DNA from: Sphingobacterium sp. UBA2700
GTDB taxonomy: Bacteria; Bacteroidota; Bacteroidia; Sphingobacteriales; Sphingobacteriaceae
Assembly (NCBI GenBank): GCA_002354335.1
Contig: DELI01000009.1
Location: 36,046 to 100,045, forward strand
Direction of reading: 5' to 3'
DNA: 64,000 bases
The notes beneath the pieces were generated by a model. That model did not search any database and had not been told where the DNA came from. It saw only the letters and a list, made by a program, of their open reading frames with translations. The translations under genes and the position numbers were made by a program. Positions 1 through 9,074 of this stretch are shown here, one piece after another. Within the stretch, counting starts at the first letter, position 1; every line of letters begins with the position of its first letter.

Positions 1-285
1 GATCTAATCAGTCGAGTGTCTACGGTATCTGCATCTATAAAAAGGCAAAAGGAGCATGGCTATATGCCAAGAGATTATTCTACCGAATTTTACGTCATGG
101 AGCGCAGCTTCCTAACGAAGGCAGAATACAAGGCTTTAAAGCCAAACGATAAGCGCTGGCAATTCCTGGAAGAAAAAAGCAAGTATACCGAAGAATTCTG
201 GAAGGATTTAGACCGCTTTGGAATCCCTCCCGTTATCAAGAGCGTGGCAAGTAAAATTGGCAATGAGCTGAAATTAGCTAACTAA
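1..285 (+). CDS. C-terminal end of an unrecognised protein (cut by window edge)
   Basis: The reading frame is open from base 1 to a stop at 283-285. The first possible start (GTG at base 16) has no particular support, so this is most likely the tail of a longer gene that begins outside the window. The visible 95 residues are charged and rich in Lys, Glu, Trp and aromatic residues, with no signal peptide or membrane segment, so the fragment looks cytoplasmic. I do not recognise a family. The stop lies directly against the stop of the convergent AraC-type gene on the other strand. Coding is supported by the long open frame and ordinary composition; function is unknown. Confidence 0.55.
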   Translation, partial: DLISRVSTVSASIKRQKEHGYMPRDYSTEFYVMERSFLTKAEYKALKPNDKRWQFLEEKSKYTEEFWKDLDRFGIPPVIKSVASKIGNELKLAN

Positions 286-1263
286 TTACCTGTTAATTGC
301 TTGCCTTGTTTCGCTTGGCAGTCGCTCATAATGCTGCAGATATACCTGCGAGAAATGATGCGCATATTTGAACCCGCTGATAAAGGCAATCTCCTTAATC
401 TCCATATTGCTATGCATCAAAAGGTGGTGCGCATTTTTCAGGCGCTGTTTCCTAACGTAATTAATAACCGTATCCTGAAAAAGATCCTTGAAAGCATTCT
501 TCAATTTGTATTCATTGATACCAAATTGCCGCGCTATAGTCTTCAGGTGCAGCTCTTGTTGGAAGTGGCAGTCTAAATAGTTTTTTATTTCTAACAATAT
601 CGTTCGATCCTCCACTCGCCATTTCGTTTCAGAAGCTGTCTTCGCATTATCCTTAAATGCTGAATAGATCAGTTCCAATGCTTTTATGCGTATAAACTCT
701 TTCGCAAAACCTTCCTGATATTGGTGATTTAGCAATTCTTTAATTAGCGCATGTTGTTGTGGGGTAATCTTCATCGCCGAGCGGAAGAAACTATAATGTT
801 TAATCAAGAGATGTTCGCGAATTTCCTTATCGCTTAGGCCCTGGGAGGTCAGGAACTGCAATAAATGCTCCAGCGAGATATGTAAATCCAGCACCTTTCT
901 GGAACGGGAGTATTCGAGATGTCCCTTAGCATTGGGAATATAGATAAATTGATAATGCCCTTCCGGGATATCAATTTTCTTCAGATCATCACTTCTAAAC
1001 TTCGAGTCGCCCTCTATTTCAAACTGCAATTTGAAGAGTTCTTCGGGATGATTGATAAGCAGCTGAAAGGCTTGCTTAAGATCCCATTCCTGATACGAAA
1101 TAATGATATCGTCTAAACAAAGGCACTGTAGCGCAGCTTCTACGAACTCATTTTTTATGATACGATGTTGGAAACCGTATTTACAACATTCAGATGGTTT
1201 GGGTTCAAAAAGCTTTGATAATAAGTCGTTTCCGTAAAATTTCTCAATGGAGATTGTTTTCAA
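286..1263 (-). CDS. AraC-family transcriptional regulator (PchR-like)
   Basis: A 325-residue regulator. The last ~100 residues form the double helix-turn-helix DNA-binding domain of the AraC/XylS family. The second helix-turn-helix has the typical signature, with IKEIAFISGFKYAHHFSQV followed by an aromatic-rich end. The N-terminal ~220 residues would be the sensor part. They resemble in layout the PchR-type regulators of siderophore uptake, which often sit next to TonB-dependent siderophore receptors, as here (the receptor starts 105 bp away, divergently). Inference: it responds to iron or a siderophore and controls the neighbouring receptor, which is now broken. The ATG start is backed by the full-length match to the family size and by the intergenic space carrying promoter-like elements. 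Confidence 0.85.
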   Translation of the reverse strand: MKTISIEKFYGNDLLSKLFEPKPSECCKYGFQHRIIKNEFVEAALQCLCLDDIIISYQEWDLKQAFQLLINHPEELFKLQFEIEGDSKFRSDDLKKIDIPEGHYQFIYIPNAKGHLEYSRSRKVLDLHISLEHLLQFLTSQGLSDKEIREHLLIKHYSFFRSAMKITPQQHALIKELLNHQYQEGFAKEFIRIKALELIYSAFKDNAKTASETKWRVEDRTILLEIKNYLDCHFQQELHLKTIARQFGINEYKLKNAFKDLFQDTVINYVRKQRLKNAHHLLMHSNMEIKEIAFISGFKYAHHFSQVYLQHYERLPSETRQAINR

Positions 1264-1274
1264 AATATCCTTTT

Positions 1275-1304
1275 TTTGATATTATTAATCCTCTATTTGA
1301 TATT
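1275..1304. promoter_or_regulatory. Direct repeat, candidate AraC-type operator
   Basis: The 9-mer TTTGATATT occurs at 1275-1283 and again at 1296-1304. The start-to-start distance is 21 bp, i.e. two helical turns, on the same DNA face. It lies in the gap between the AraC-type gene and the divergent TonB receptor, and the second copy overlaps the -33-like TTTG of the receptor promoter. AraC-family proteins typically bind such direct repeats next to or over the promoter. The repeat is seen; the assignment as operator is inference. Confidence 0.4.
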
Positions 1305-1331
1305 CCATAGCCGTCAAAACTAATACATTTG
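1296..1331 (+). promoter_or_regulatory. Bacteroidota-type promoter of the TonB receptor
   Basis: A -7 box TACATTTG at 1324-1331 fits the Bacteroidota consensus TAnnTTTG. A TTTG at 1296-1299 lies 24 nt upstream, slightly longer than the usual 17-23 nt. Transcription would begin near 1337, giving a leader of about 30 nt before the ATG at 1369. Confidence 0.5.
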
Positions 1332-1368
1332 CTCCATTATTTGTAATTATTCTAAATAAAAATAGTGT

Positions 1369-2604
1369 ATGCAACACAATTCTACTTTAAAACATTCAAT
1401 CACAAATTTGCTGTTTCTCTTGCTACTCCTGCTTCCATTTTTTGGGATGTCGCAGCAAAGCGGCTATCTGACAGGGGTGGTCTTCACGATGGACGGCAAA
1501 CCACTTGCTTATGCATCTGTCAAACTTAAAAATACCAGCTACGGCACTTCTGTAACAACGAACGGTAGCTATACATTATCGGCGCCTGCCGGCAATTACA
1601 CGCTCGTGATAAGCTATGCGAACTATTCGGTTCGAGAAATCCCGGTACGTATCATAGCCAACGAAACGAAAAACGTTGATAAAATAACCGTACAGTCGCA
1701 AGCCAACCAATTAAGGGAGGTTATTGTTTCCGATATACAACGCAACAAGTTTTCAAGGAAAGAAACATCAGATATTGCAAGGATGCCATTAGCAAATTTG
1801 CAGAATGCGCAGGTCTATTCGGTCGTGACCAAGGAATTAGTACAGGAAATGGGCGCGACAGACTTCAATTCGGCGATGTCTCAGGTCGCCGGCGCAGTAG
1901 CGAGCAATGGCGTTAATGATAGTGGTAATGAGGTTTTTTTGCGTGGATTTAATGCAGGAGTTACCATGCGCAATGGACTTCCAAGTAGCCCAAGAACCGC
2001 CAATGAAATTTATAACCTGGAGCGTATTGAAGTATTGAAAGGGCCATCGGCCACCTTATTCGGTGCGCAGGTTACTTCCTATGGTGGGGTTGTCAATTCG
2101 GTAACGAAAAAGCCATTTGAGTCTTTTCGTGGTGAAGTAGCTTATACCACCGGAAGCTGGGGAATGAATCGTATTACAGCAGATGTCAATACACCATTGA
2201 ATAGCGACCGAACAGCTTTAGCGCGCTTTAACGTGATGGGAACGACACAGAATGGATTCCAAGATGCTGGAAAACAACAGGCTTTCGCCTTTGCAACAAG
2301 CTTGCTCTTCAAACCAAACGACAGAACGACCGTTAGCTTTGATGCTGATATCTATGTTCCGGAAAAAACATTGTTAGCCTATATGCGCAACACGCAGAAA
2401 TTGACCTACGGAACAATGGATAAGGTGCCTTTAGCGTATGATCGAGCCTTACTGAGCGATGATATTATGACGTCTCGTGCGAATATGAACGTGAATACCG
2501 AATTAGCGTATAAGATATCCGATCACTGGACATCGAGGACATCCTATCAACGATGTGTCTGGGTTGGAGTGGAGCCGGTATTTGGATTTAAATGGTCCGA
2601 TTGA
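1369..2604 (+). pseudogene. Truncated TonB-dependent siderophore receptor
   Basis: The protein begins with a signal peptide (about residues 1-29, hydrophobic Leu run, then SQQ). Next comes a carboxypeptidase-like regulatory domain (about 30-105), then the plug domain (about 140-260) with the family motif YNLERIEVLKGPSATLFGAQ-like segment ending in GGVVNSVTKKPF, and then the first barrel strands. Family members are about 750-800 residues; here only about 393 are genuine. Around base 2550 the match to receptor sequence ends, and about 18 unrelated residues lead to a stop at 2602-2604. In another frame the same bases belong to the helicase fragment that follows. About half the barrel is missing, so an active receptor is not expected. 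It starts 105 bp from the divergent AraC-type regulator that probably once controlled it. Cause: a deletion or other rearrangement, or a misjoin in the assembly. Confidence 0.85.
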
Positions 2605-4714
2605 TGCTGAGATTACGGTGCCTGAGTTGATACAACAGGGGGATTTATGTCCGCATCAAGATTATGTTTATTGTTGTCAGCCAACGGCGGATGAGCTTCA
2701 GCTTATTCGGAGCTATAGAACCAGAGCGGTCGAGCTTTTTGAAGAGATTAAGAATGATGAAAACCTTATCCGAGCGATTTCAACACAGCCTTCTGTTGTC
2801 GACCCTTTGGCAAATGAATTCAAGATACATGAGAACTTGGCGTTTTATTCCGCTAGTTTGATTTTTCTTCGATCGCATTCGATTGAAATCAGTCCCTTAC
2901 ATTTTGAATTACTAGGGATTCCGCATCGGCAGGAGGATTTACAACTTCCCGATCTGGACTTTTCCTGGATGGAGGAACTTCTACGTAATTATCTTTTCGA
3001 AGAAAAAGGTTTTTTTAAAGATCATTTCGAAGATGAACGGAAGGTATTACTGAATCGATTAAGACGTTTAGGTATCATTGAGCGTCGCAGCATTAAGTTC
3101 GAACAAGGGACTAAGATACTTCAGCAGCTCCATGCTAGTGTAAGTAAATTAACCGCAATTGAACACATCAGTAATTTTGAATTTGGTATTATTGGAAGAA
3201 GCCTTCGACAGGTTATTCTTACTGATTTCGTGCGTAAGGAATATCTAGTCAACAGCCCGGAAAACTCGACGCCCTTGCGTAAGATTGGCGTGCTGCCTAT
3301 TTTTGAACAATTGCGAAGGAATAACCGAAACAACAAAAAAATAGGCGTATTATCAGGTACGATTGTTATCCTTCCTCAAGCAGCTGTTGATCCGCTACGG
3401 ACTGCATATCAATTGTTGAATCCTAGTGAATCGCTGTATATCAAGCCGCTGGTCTTCGATACAGCCTACTATATGATACCGGTTACTGATCAAAGTCGCG
3501 ATTGGATGGTTGCCATTGTTACGCGTCTTTTTGAGGCCGGCGAAATTGAGGTTTTGATAGGTACCAAAGCATTACTTGGGGAAGGATGGGATGCTCCAGC
3601 AATCAATAGCCTTATTTTGGCCTCTGTTGTGGGTTCTTTTGTTTCATCCAATCAGATGCGTGGTCGGGCTATCCGCACCAACCTAAATGTGCCGGATAAG
3701 ACGAGCAACATTTGGCATATTGCCTGTGTCGATTCAACTGTTGCTGATGGCGGGCAAGAGATCGCATTATTGCGACGTCGTTTCCGCAACTTCGTCGGCT
3801 TGGTAGAAGATGAACGTGGCGGCATCGAGAATGGACTTTCGCGTATTGCTTTTCCGACCGAGGTAAATGAGGAGAACATTACGCAGTTTAATAAGCATAG
3901 TTTTGTTTTGGCAGGCCAACGTAGCCGACTTCCACAAAAATGGAATGAGGCGATAGCTGAGGGCACACAGCTGTTGGAGGAGATAAAGCTGCCCTTTCTT
4001 GAGCCTGATGCTTACCAAGGAATGAAGGCTGCAGAAATGAAAAAGACCATCGGAAATATGGTAGCTTCCTTGGGCTCAGCTGTAGTGTTTTACTTAGAAT
4101 GGAGTACGCAAATTTCCATGAAAATGATGAAGTGGTTGGGGGCGCCGGGAGGTACGTTGATGATGGGTATGTTTGCTGTAGGGACCGTATTTTTCTCTGC
4201 TAGGACGATGAGAACATTTCGATATTATGCCAAATACAGGGATATAACCAAGGATATATACAAAATCGGAAACGCCTTGATTAAAACCTTATGCAAAAAC
4301 GGCATATTCACAACGAGTTTGAAGGATCTTCGTGTTCTTACCTTTGCGGATCGAGAAGGGGCGGTCTTCTGTCATTTGGATGGCGGAACGACCTACGAAA
4401 AGTCTTTGTTTGTGCAGATGATTCAAGAGGTCGTGGAACCTATTAATTCGCCGCGCTATATTATTATTCGAAAGAGTTTAGCGCTGAAAGTACTGAGGCA
4501 ATATGATTATCACGCTGTGCCCGAAATGCTGAGTAAGCGTGCTGCACTGGCAAATGATTTTGCAAGCTTCTGGCGCGAGGAGGTCGGTTCCTGCGAGTTA
4601 GTCTTCACAAAGAATATGGCGGGTAGGAAGTTGCTGATTCGTTCGAAGGTCGCCGCATTAGCAAACCATTTCAGTGAGGATACCAGCGTGCAACACGTCA
4701 ATATTTGGCGTTAA
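2555..4714 (+). pseudogene. SF2 DEAD/DEAH-type helicase lacking its N-terminal ATPase half
   Basis: The frame carries the second RecA-like domain of a superfamily-2 helicase. Motif V appears as GTKALLGEGWDAP (about residues 336-348) and motif VI as NQMRGRAIR (about 365-373). Motifs I (GKT) and II (DExH) are absent, because the frame begins exactly where sequence following motif III would be expected: the residue before the GTG is Asp, giving DVSGLEWSRYLDLNGPID. Two hydrophobic segments (about 498-518 and 526-552) suggest the C-terminal region touches a membrane, an uncommon trait in a helicase; the last ~150 residues are an unrecognised domain. The listed GTG start at 2555 is probably not a real start. 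The gene looks like the remaining part of a protein of about 900-1000 residues, joined to the broken receptor near base 2550. It ends 28 bp before pxpB. Confidence 0.75.
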
Positions 4715-4742
4715 TTTTCAATCAATTTGTAATCGTCATAGC

Positions 4743-5432
4743 ATGTCAAAAAATGTGAATTATTATCCCCTAGGAGATGCCGCGCTGCTGATTGATTTTG
4801 GCGAGACTATCGCTCCGGAAATCAATATGCAAATTCGACAACTGACAATAGGATTTATCGAGCGAGAGATTCCCGGGATACTGGAGGCTGTGCCTGGATA
4901 TACCACTTTGACATTACATTATAATCCACTGGCAATTTCTTATGATCGATTGGTTGATCTGACGAATGCGATTCTGGAAGAGGGCTATAACCGAAAAATA
5001 GCATACTTGAAACCCAAGGTTATTCCAGTTTGGTATAATGGTCCTGATCTCCCTGTTGTGAGCGAGCATACAGGCCTTCGCGTTGAAGAAATCATTGAAC
5101 GCCATACGGATGCGGAATATTTGGTTTATATGATCGGTTTTGCTCCGGGCTTCCCTTATTTGGGAGGGATGGATAAGATATTATCCACGCCACGTCGTTC
5201 GACCCCGCGATTAAAAATTCCGGCAGGGTCTGTGGGTATCGCTGGGGAGCAGACGGGAGTCTATCCGATGGAAACACCGGGAGGTTGGCAACTTATAGGG
5301 CAAACTCCGATTGCTTTATTTGATATACAGCGAGAGCAACCTTCGTTGCTGATGGCTGGTGATCGGGTGAAGTTTGCTGCTATTACGGAAGAGGAATTTA
5401 AGTATTTTAAATCGCATAGGGATGGGGATTAG
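4743..5432 (+). CDS. pxpB: 5-oxoprolinase subunit PxpB
   Basis: A 229-residue KipI/PxpB-family protein. With PxpA and PxpC it forms the ATP-dependent 5-oxoprolinase that opens pyroglutamate to glutamate in the cytoplasm. The family segment LVYMIGFAPGFPYLGGMD is present in the second half, followed by the conserved SxPR.IPAGSVGIAG-like stretch. The ATG at 4743 gives the usual N-terminus, with the early motif YYPLGDAALLIDFGE; an upstream in-frame ATG at 4674 would overlap the helicase remnant and adds no family sequence. It is the first gene of a four-gene unit and its 3' end overlaps pxpC by 11 nt, which points to translational coupling. Confidence 0.93.
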   Translation: MSKNVNYYPLGDAALLIDFGETIAPEINMQIRQLTIGFIEREIPGILEAVPGYTTLTLHYNPLAISYDRLVDLTNAILEEGYNRKIAYLKPKVIPVWYNGPDLPVVSEHTGLRVEEIIERHTDAEYLVYMIGFAPGFPYLGGMDKILSTPRRSTPRLKIPAGSVGIAGEQTGVYPMETPGGWQLIGQTPIALFDIQREQPSLLMAGDRVKFAAITEEEFKYFKSHRDGD

Positions 5433-6384
5433 CATCATTAAGGCCGGCTTATTGAGTACTGTTCAAGATTTGGGCAGGTGGGGTTTTCAACGCCAAGGGG
5501 TACCAGTGAGTGGTGCGATGGACAGATTGGCGCTGCGATTAGGTAATGTGCTTCTTGGAAATGATGAATCGGCTGCAGCGATTGAATGCACCTGGACAGG
5601 ACCGAGTATTCGCTTCGATCAGGATCAACTTATTAGCATTACAGGCGCGAATCTGTTACCTAAGCTTAATGGAAAAGAAATAGCCTTGTGGAAACCGATT
5701 TACGTCCCTAAGGATGCGGTACTTTCCTTCGGTAAGGCGGATTCGGAAGGCTGTAGAGCGTATATTTGCTTTTACGGAGGATTGGATGTTCCGCATGTTT
5801 TAGGAAGTTGTGCGACTTATTTAAGTGGAAAGATGGGCGGGTTGAACGGACAGGCGCTGGTCAAAGGAGATCAAATTTCCTTTTTAAAAGCATTTGAATC
5901 AGTTTCATCTACTTTCAACTGGTCGATGGACAGTTCCTTGTATTCGAATCTTGCAAGCCGTAAAATCCGTATCATAGCAGGTCCTCATACCGCTCGTTTG
6001 GAAAAGGATAGCTTATCGGATTTGTTTAAACAGTCCTTTGAAATAAGCAATTCATCCGATCGGATGGGGTATCGATTGAAATCCAAGATGCTTCATTTGA
6101 AAGATAAGCGGGAGCTTCTTTCATCCGGAGTCTGCTTTGGAACGATTCAGCTTCCTGCCGACGGGCAGCCGATTATTTTGATGGCGGATCATGGGACCAC
6201 CGGCGGATATCCGATTATAGGTCAGGTCGCTCGTATCGATATTCCTTTATTGGCACAACTAAAGCCGGGTGAGCATATCCAATTTGAAGAAATTGACTTG
6301 CGTGCTGCTCAGCAGCTTTTGTTGGAGCAAGAGCAACAAATAAATAGATTAAGACAAGGTGTAAGACTAAAATATGAAAGCTAA
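5422..6384 (+). CDS. pxpC: 5-oxoprolinase subunit PxpC
   Basis: A 320-residue KipA/PxpC-family (biotin-dependent carboxyltransferase-like fold) subunit of 5-oxoprolinase. The N-terminus shows the family signature IIKAGLLSTVQDLGRWGFQ followed by GVPVSGAMD, and the C-terminal half holds the conserved GTIQLPADGQPIILMADHGT region. The ATG at 5422 was chosen because it starts right at this signature; the longer frame from 5374 lies almost entirely within pxpB. It overlaps pxpB by 11 nt and pxpA by 11 nt, so the three subunits are very likely made together in fixed ratio. Confidence 0.93.
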   Translation: MGISIIKAGLLSTVQDLGRWGFQRQGVPVSGAMDRLALRLGNVLLGNDESAAAIECTWTGPSIRFDQDQLISITGANLLPKLNGKEIALWKPIYVPKDAVLSFGKADSEGCRAYICFYGGLDVPHVLGSCATYLSGKMGGLNGQALVKGDQISFLKAFESVSSTFNWSMDSSLYSNLASRKIRIIAGPHTARLEKDSLSDLFKQSFEISNSSDRMGYRLKSKMLHLKDKRELLSSGVCFGTIQLPADGQPIILMADHGTTGGYPIIGQVARIDIPLLAQLKPGEHIQFEEIDLRAAQQLLLEQEQQINRLRQGVRLKYES

Positions 6385-7132
6385 GAAGTTTATAGATTTA
6401 AATTGCGATATGGGGGAGAGTTACGGCTCCTGGACTATGGGAAACGATGCAGCGATAATGCCTTATATTTCTTCGGTGAACATCGCCTGTGGATTTCATG
6501 CCGGCGATCCAAACATCATGATGAAAACAATTGATTTGGCCGTTCAACATGGCGTACATATAGGCGCGCACCCTGGATACCCAGATTTAGCGGGTTTCGG
6601 ACGTCGGGCTATATCGATGACTCCGAAGGAAGTCTATGCGGCCGTATTGTATCAGATTGGCGCACTAGCAGCAATCGCCCAAGCGCGAGGTGCTAAGTTA
6701 CATCATGTGAAGCCGCATGGGGCGCTGTATAACCTCGCTGCGAAAGATAAGTTTTATGCGGATGCTATTGCAGATGCTATGATTGCTTTTGATTCATCGC
6801 TTATCCTATATGGACTATCGGGAAGTGAACTAACGCGCGCAGGAAAGGATAGGGGATTATCCGTATTTCATGAGGTTTTCGCTGATCGCACTTACCAAGC
6901 TGACGCGAGTTTAACGCCACGCTCTGAGCCTAATGCCATATTAAAAACTGTGGACGCGGCTATAGCACAGATTGTTCGCATATTGCAGACAGGTGAAGTC
7001 ATAACAGTGAGCGGCAATGCTTTACCCATCGAAGCTGACACTATTTGTTTACACGGAGATCATGAAGGTGCCGCTGAATTCGCAAAGCAAATTCAGCAAC
7101 AATTAACGGATTTTGATATCAGCATTCGATGA
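6374..7132 (+). CDS. pxpA: 5-oxoprolinase subunit PxpA (LamB/YcsF family)
   Basis: A 252-residue LamB/YcsF protein, the third 5-oxoprolinase subunit. The hallmark N-terminus DLNCDMGESYGSW is followed by NIACGFHAGDP, and later by HHVKPHGALYN; the His and Asp residues of these motifs are those expected in the family's active site. Length is typical. It starts inside the end of pxpC, and its stop (TGA 7130-7132) overlaps the ATG of the transporter at 7129, an ATGA junction typical of coupled translation. Confidence 0.95.
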   Translation: MKAKKFIDLNCDMGESYGSWTMGNDAAIMPYISSVNIACGFHAGDPNIMMKTIDLAVQHGVHIGAHPGYPDLAGFGRRAISMTPKEVYAAVLYQIGALAAIAQARGAKLHHVKPHGALYNLAAKDKFYADAIADAMIAFDSSLILYGLSGSELTRAGKDRGLSVFHEVFADRTYQADASLTPRSEPNAILKTVDAAIAQIVRILQTGEVITVSGNALPIEADTICLHGDHEGAAEFAKQIQQQLTDFDISIR

Positions 7133-8307
7133 AAAATAAAAATAAATCGGCCTTAGTAGGAGCCGCATTATTGATGGCAACATCTGCCGTTGGACCTGGA
7201 TTCCTAACCCAGACTACGGTTTTCACGCAATCATTAGGCGCAAGTTTTGGTTTTGTTATCCTTATTTCGATCCTAATCGACATCGGTGTGCAATTGAATA
7301 TTTGGCGGGTTATCAGCCTGTCGGAGATGAGGGCACAAGATATTGCCAATAAACTACTTCCCGGGCTTGGGGCATTCCTAGCGCTGCTCATCGTATTGGG
7401 AGGTCTGGCATTCAATATCGGTAATGTGGCTGGTGCTGGCTTGGGCTTGGAAGCCTTAGTAGGGCTGGATGTTGCGACGGGGGCTATTATTTCTGCAATT
7501 TTAGCAATCGCGGTTTTTGCAAACCGGCAAGCGGGTAAAGCAATGGATCTTTTTGCTCAAATCATGGGCTTTATCATGATAATTGTCATCATCGTTATTG
7601 CTGTAATATCTGCTCCACCAGTAAAAGAAGCAGCATTAAGAACGGTCGCACCCACAACAATAGATTTCATGGCGATCATTACGCTTGTTGGCGGAACGGT
7701 TGGAGGATATATTACTTTCGCGGGAGGGCATCGTTTGATTGATGCCGGCATTAAGGGGAAAGAAAACCTCAGCAGTGTGAATAGGAGTGCGGTGATGGGG
7801 ATTTCAGTAGCCTCACTCATCCGCATATTTCTGTTTTTAGCATCGCTAGGTATCATCAGTCAGGGATTGATTATCGACCCGAGCAATCCTACTGCTTCGG
7901 TATTTCAACTGGCGGCAGGAAACTTTGGATATAAACTATTTGGATTGGTGATGTTTGCTGCAGCAGTCACTTCCATAATCGGGTCAGCATATACATCGGT
8001 TTCCTTCCTGAAATCCTTCCACACCAAGATTGCGCAGTACGAGAACTGGATTATTATCGCTTTTATTCTGTTTTCGACGCTCGTGTTTATGCTCGTTGGA
8101 AAGCCTGTTGAGCTTTTAATCATTGCGGGGGCTGTCAACGGAATTATCCTGCCTTTGTCTCTTGCTGTTATGCTAATTGCAGCATATCGCACCGATATTG
8201 TTGGCGACTATAAGCAACCTGCAATCCTGACGATTGTCGGCGTATTGATCATTGCGGTATTAAGCTATATGAGTTCGAAGGTTATTCTTGAGCTCTTTTT
8301 GAATTAG
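7129..8307 (+). CDS. NRAMP-family transporter of the 5-oxoproline operon (YcsG-like)
   Basis: A 392-residue integral membrane protein with about eleven hydrophobic helices. The early segment TSAVGPGFLTQTTVFTQ corresponds to the first helix of NRAMP/Mn-Fe transporter-fold proteins (usually DPGN; here GPGF), so the metal-binding Asp-Asn of true metal transporters is not seen. In Bacillus subtilis the related gene ycsG lies in the same neighbourhood as the pxp genes. The ATGA overlap with pxpA argues for a shared function. Inference: it imports 5-oxoproline or a related substrate rather than metal ions. A Mn/Mg importer remains possible. Confidence 0.85.
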   Translation: MKNKNKSALVGAALLMATSAVGPGFLTQTTVFTQSLGASFGFVILISILIDIGVQLNIWRVISLSEMRAQDIANKLLPGLGAFLALLIVLGGLAFNIGNVAGAGLGLEALVGLDVATGAIISAILAIAVFANRQAGKAMDLFAQIMGFIMIIVIIVIAVISAPPVKEAALRTVAPTTIDFMAIITLVGGTVGGYITFAGGHRLIDAGIKGKENLSSVNRSAVMGISVASLIRIFLFLASLGIISQGLIIDPSNPTASVFQLAAGNFGYKLFGLVMFAAAVTSIIGSAYTSVSFLKSFHTKIAQYENWIIIAFILFSTLVFMLVGKPVELLIIAGAVNGIILPLSLAVMLIAAYRTDIVGDYKQPAILTIVGVLIIAVLSYMSSKVILELFLN

Positions 8308-8348
8308 GCAGATTTAGCTAGCGCTATCGCTGCATGCTACTCCATCGC

Positions 8349-8972
8349 TTAGTTAGGCTGGAATACGCAAAAACTAAAATTCTGTACGGCGCCTGAAGGT
8401 GTAGTATGATCCATGTTTTCGGAACGAATGCAATCAAAGTGAGCTTGAAAAGTTTGCTGAAGTGCTGTTAAGCTATATTGCTTAATCTCAATCCCACTAC
8501 ATTTTTTAGGACCATTTTCCGAAAATGTAGCGATTAAAAGATATCCGTCTTTCTTGATGTGATTACGAACAATTTCCACATATTTCTTTATATCGGCGGG
8601 TTGTGTCAAGAAATGAAATGCAGCGCGATCATGCCATAAATCATATTGCACATCCGCGTGGAAATCGATGACATTAGATACGACCCATTCGACCTTGTCG
8701 GCATTTTTTCCAAGTCTTTCTTTTGCGCGCGCAATAGCTTTGGAAGAAATATCTAGCACCGTCAAGCTGTTATATCCCTGTTCAAGAAGATAATCCACCA
8801 GATAGGTGTCGCCTCCACCAGCGTCGATGATTTTGGCGTCATGGCTAAGTTTTAATTCCTTGATCGATTCTAGCGATGAGCTGGGAACAGCTTGATACCA
8901 ACTAAAATCTCCTATTTGTTTTGCTTCATAAATGCCATCCCAATGGCCTTTTGAATTGAATGTTTCGCTCAT
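8349..8972 (-). CDS. Class I SAM-dependent methyltransferase
   Basis: A 207-residue cytoplasmic enzyme with the Rossmann-type SAM-binding motif IIDAGGGDTYLVDYLL (about residues 48-63), the acidic end of strand 2 (LTVLDIS) and a motif IV-like YDLWHDRAAFHFLT. The N-terminal HWDGIYEAK...FSWYQ pattern is common in small methyltransferases related to thiopurine and tellurite-type enzymes. Substrate is unknown. It is convergent with the pxp operon (41 bp between ends). Just upstream of its start there is a strong hairpin (8983-9020), so its promoter has to lie in or beyond that hairpin. Confidence 0.85.
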   Translation of the reverse strand: MSETFNSKGHWDGIYEAKQIGDFSWYQAVPSSSLESIKELKLSHDAKIIDAGGGDTYLVDYLLEQGYNSLTVLDISSKAIARAKERLGKNADKVEWVVSNVIDFHADVQYDLWHDRAAFHFLTQPADIKKYVEIVRNHIKKDGYLLIATFSENGPKKCSGIEIKQYSLTALQQTFQAHFDCIRSENMDHTTPSGAVQNFSFCVFQPN

Positions 8973-8982
8973 GCTTACTAAA

Positions 8983-9020
8983 ATTGCGAGGGTATTCGAA
9001 CATCTCGATACCCTCGCAAT
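8983..9020 (-). terminator. Long stem-loop between two minus-strand genes
   Basis: Perfect 13-bp arms ATTGCGAGGGTAT (8983-8995) and its complement (9008-9020); with one bulged base the stem continues by three pairs (CGA/TCG). On the minus strand it follows the GyrI-like gene and ends in TTTAG, so it can act as a terminator, although the T-run is short. It ends only 10 bp before the methyltransferase ATG, so attenuation or translational control of that gene is an alternative. Confidence 0.55.
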
Positions 9021-9074
9021 ATTAAGCTTTTATAAAGACAAGGTTATACGCCATTTGTCAGATTTCTATCTCTT

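Noticed and set aside
7129..8307. Mn/Fe transporter MntH
   Set aside because: The DPGN metal motif is missing (GPGF) and the gene is embedded in the 5-oxoproline operon.
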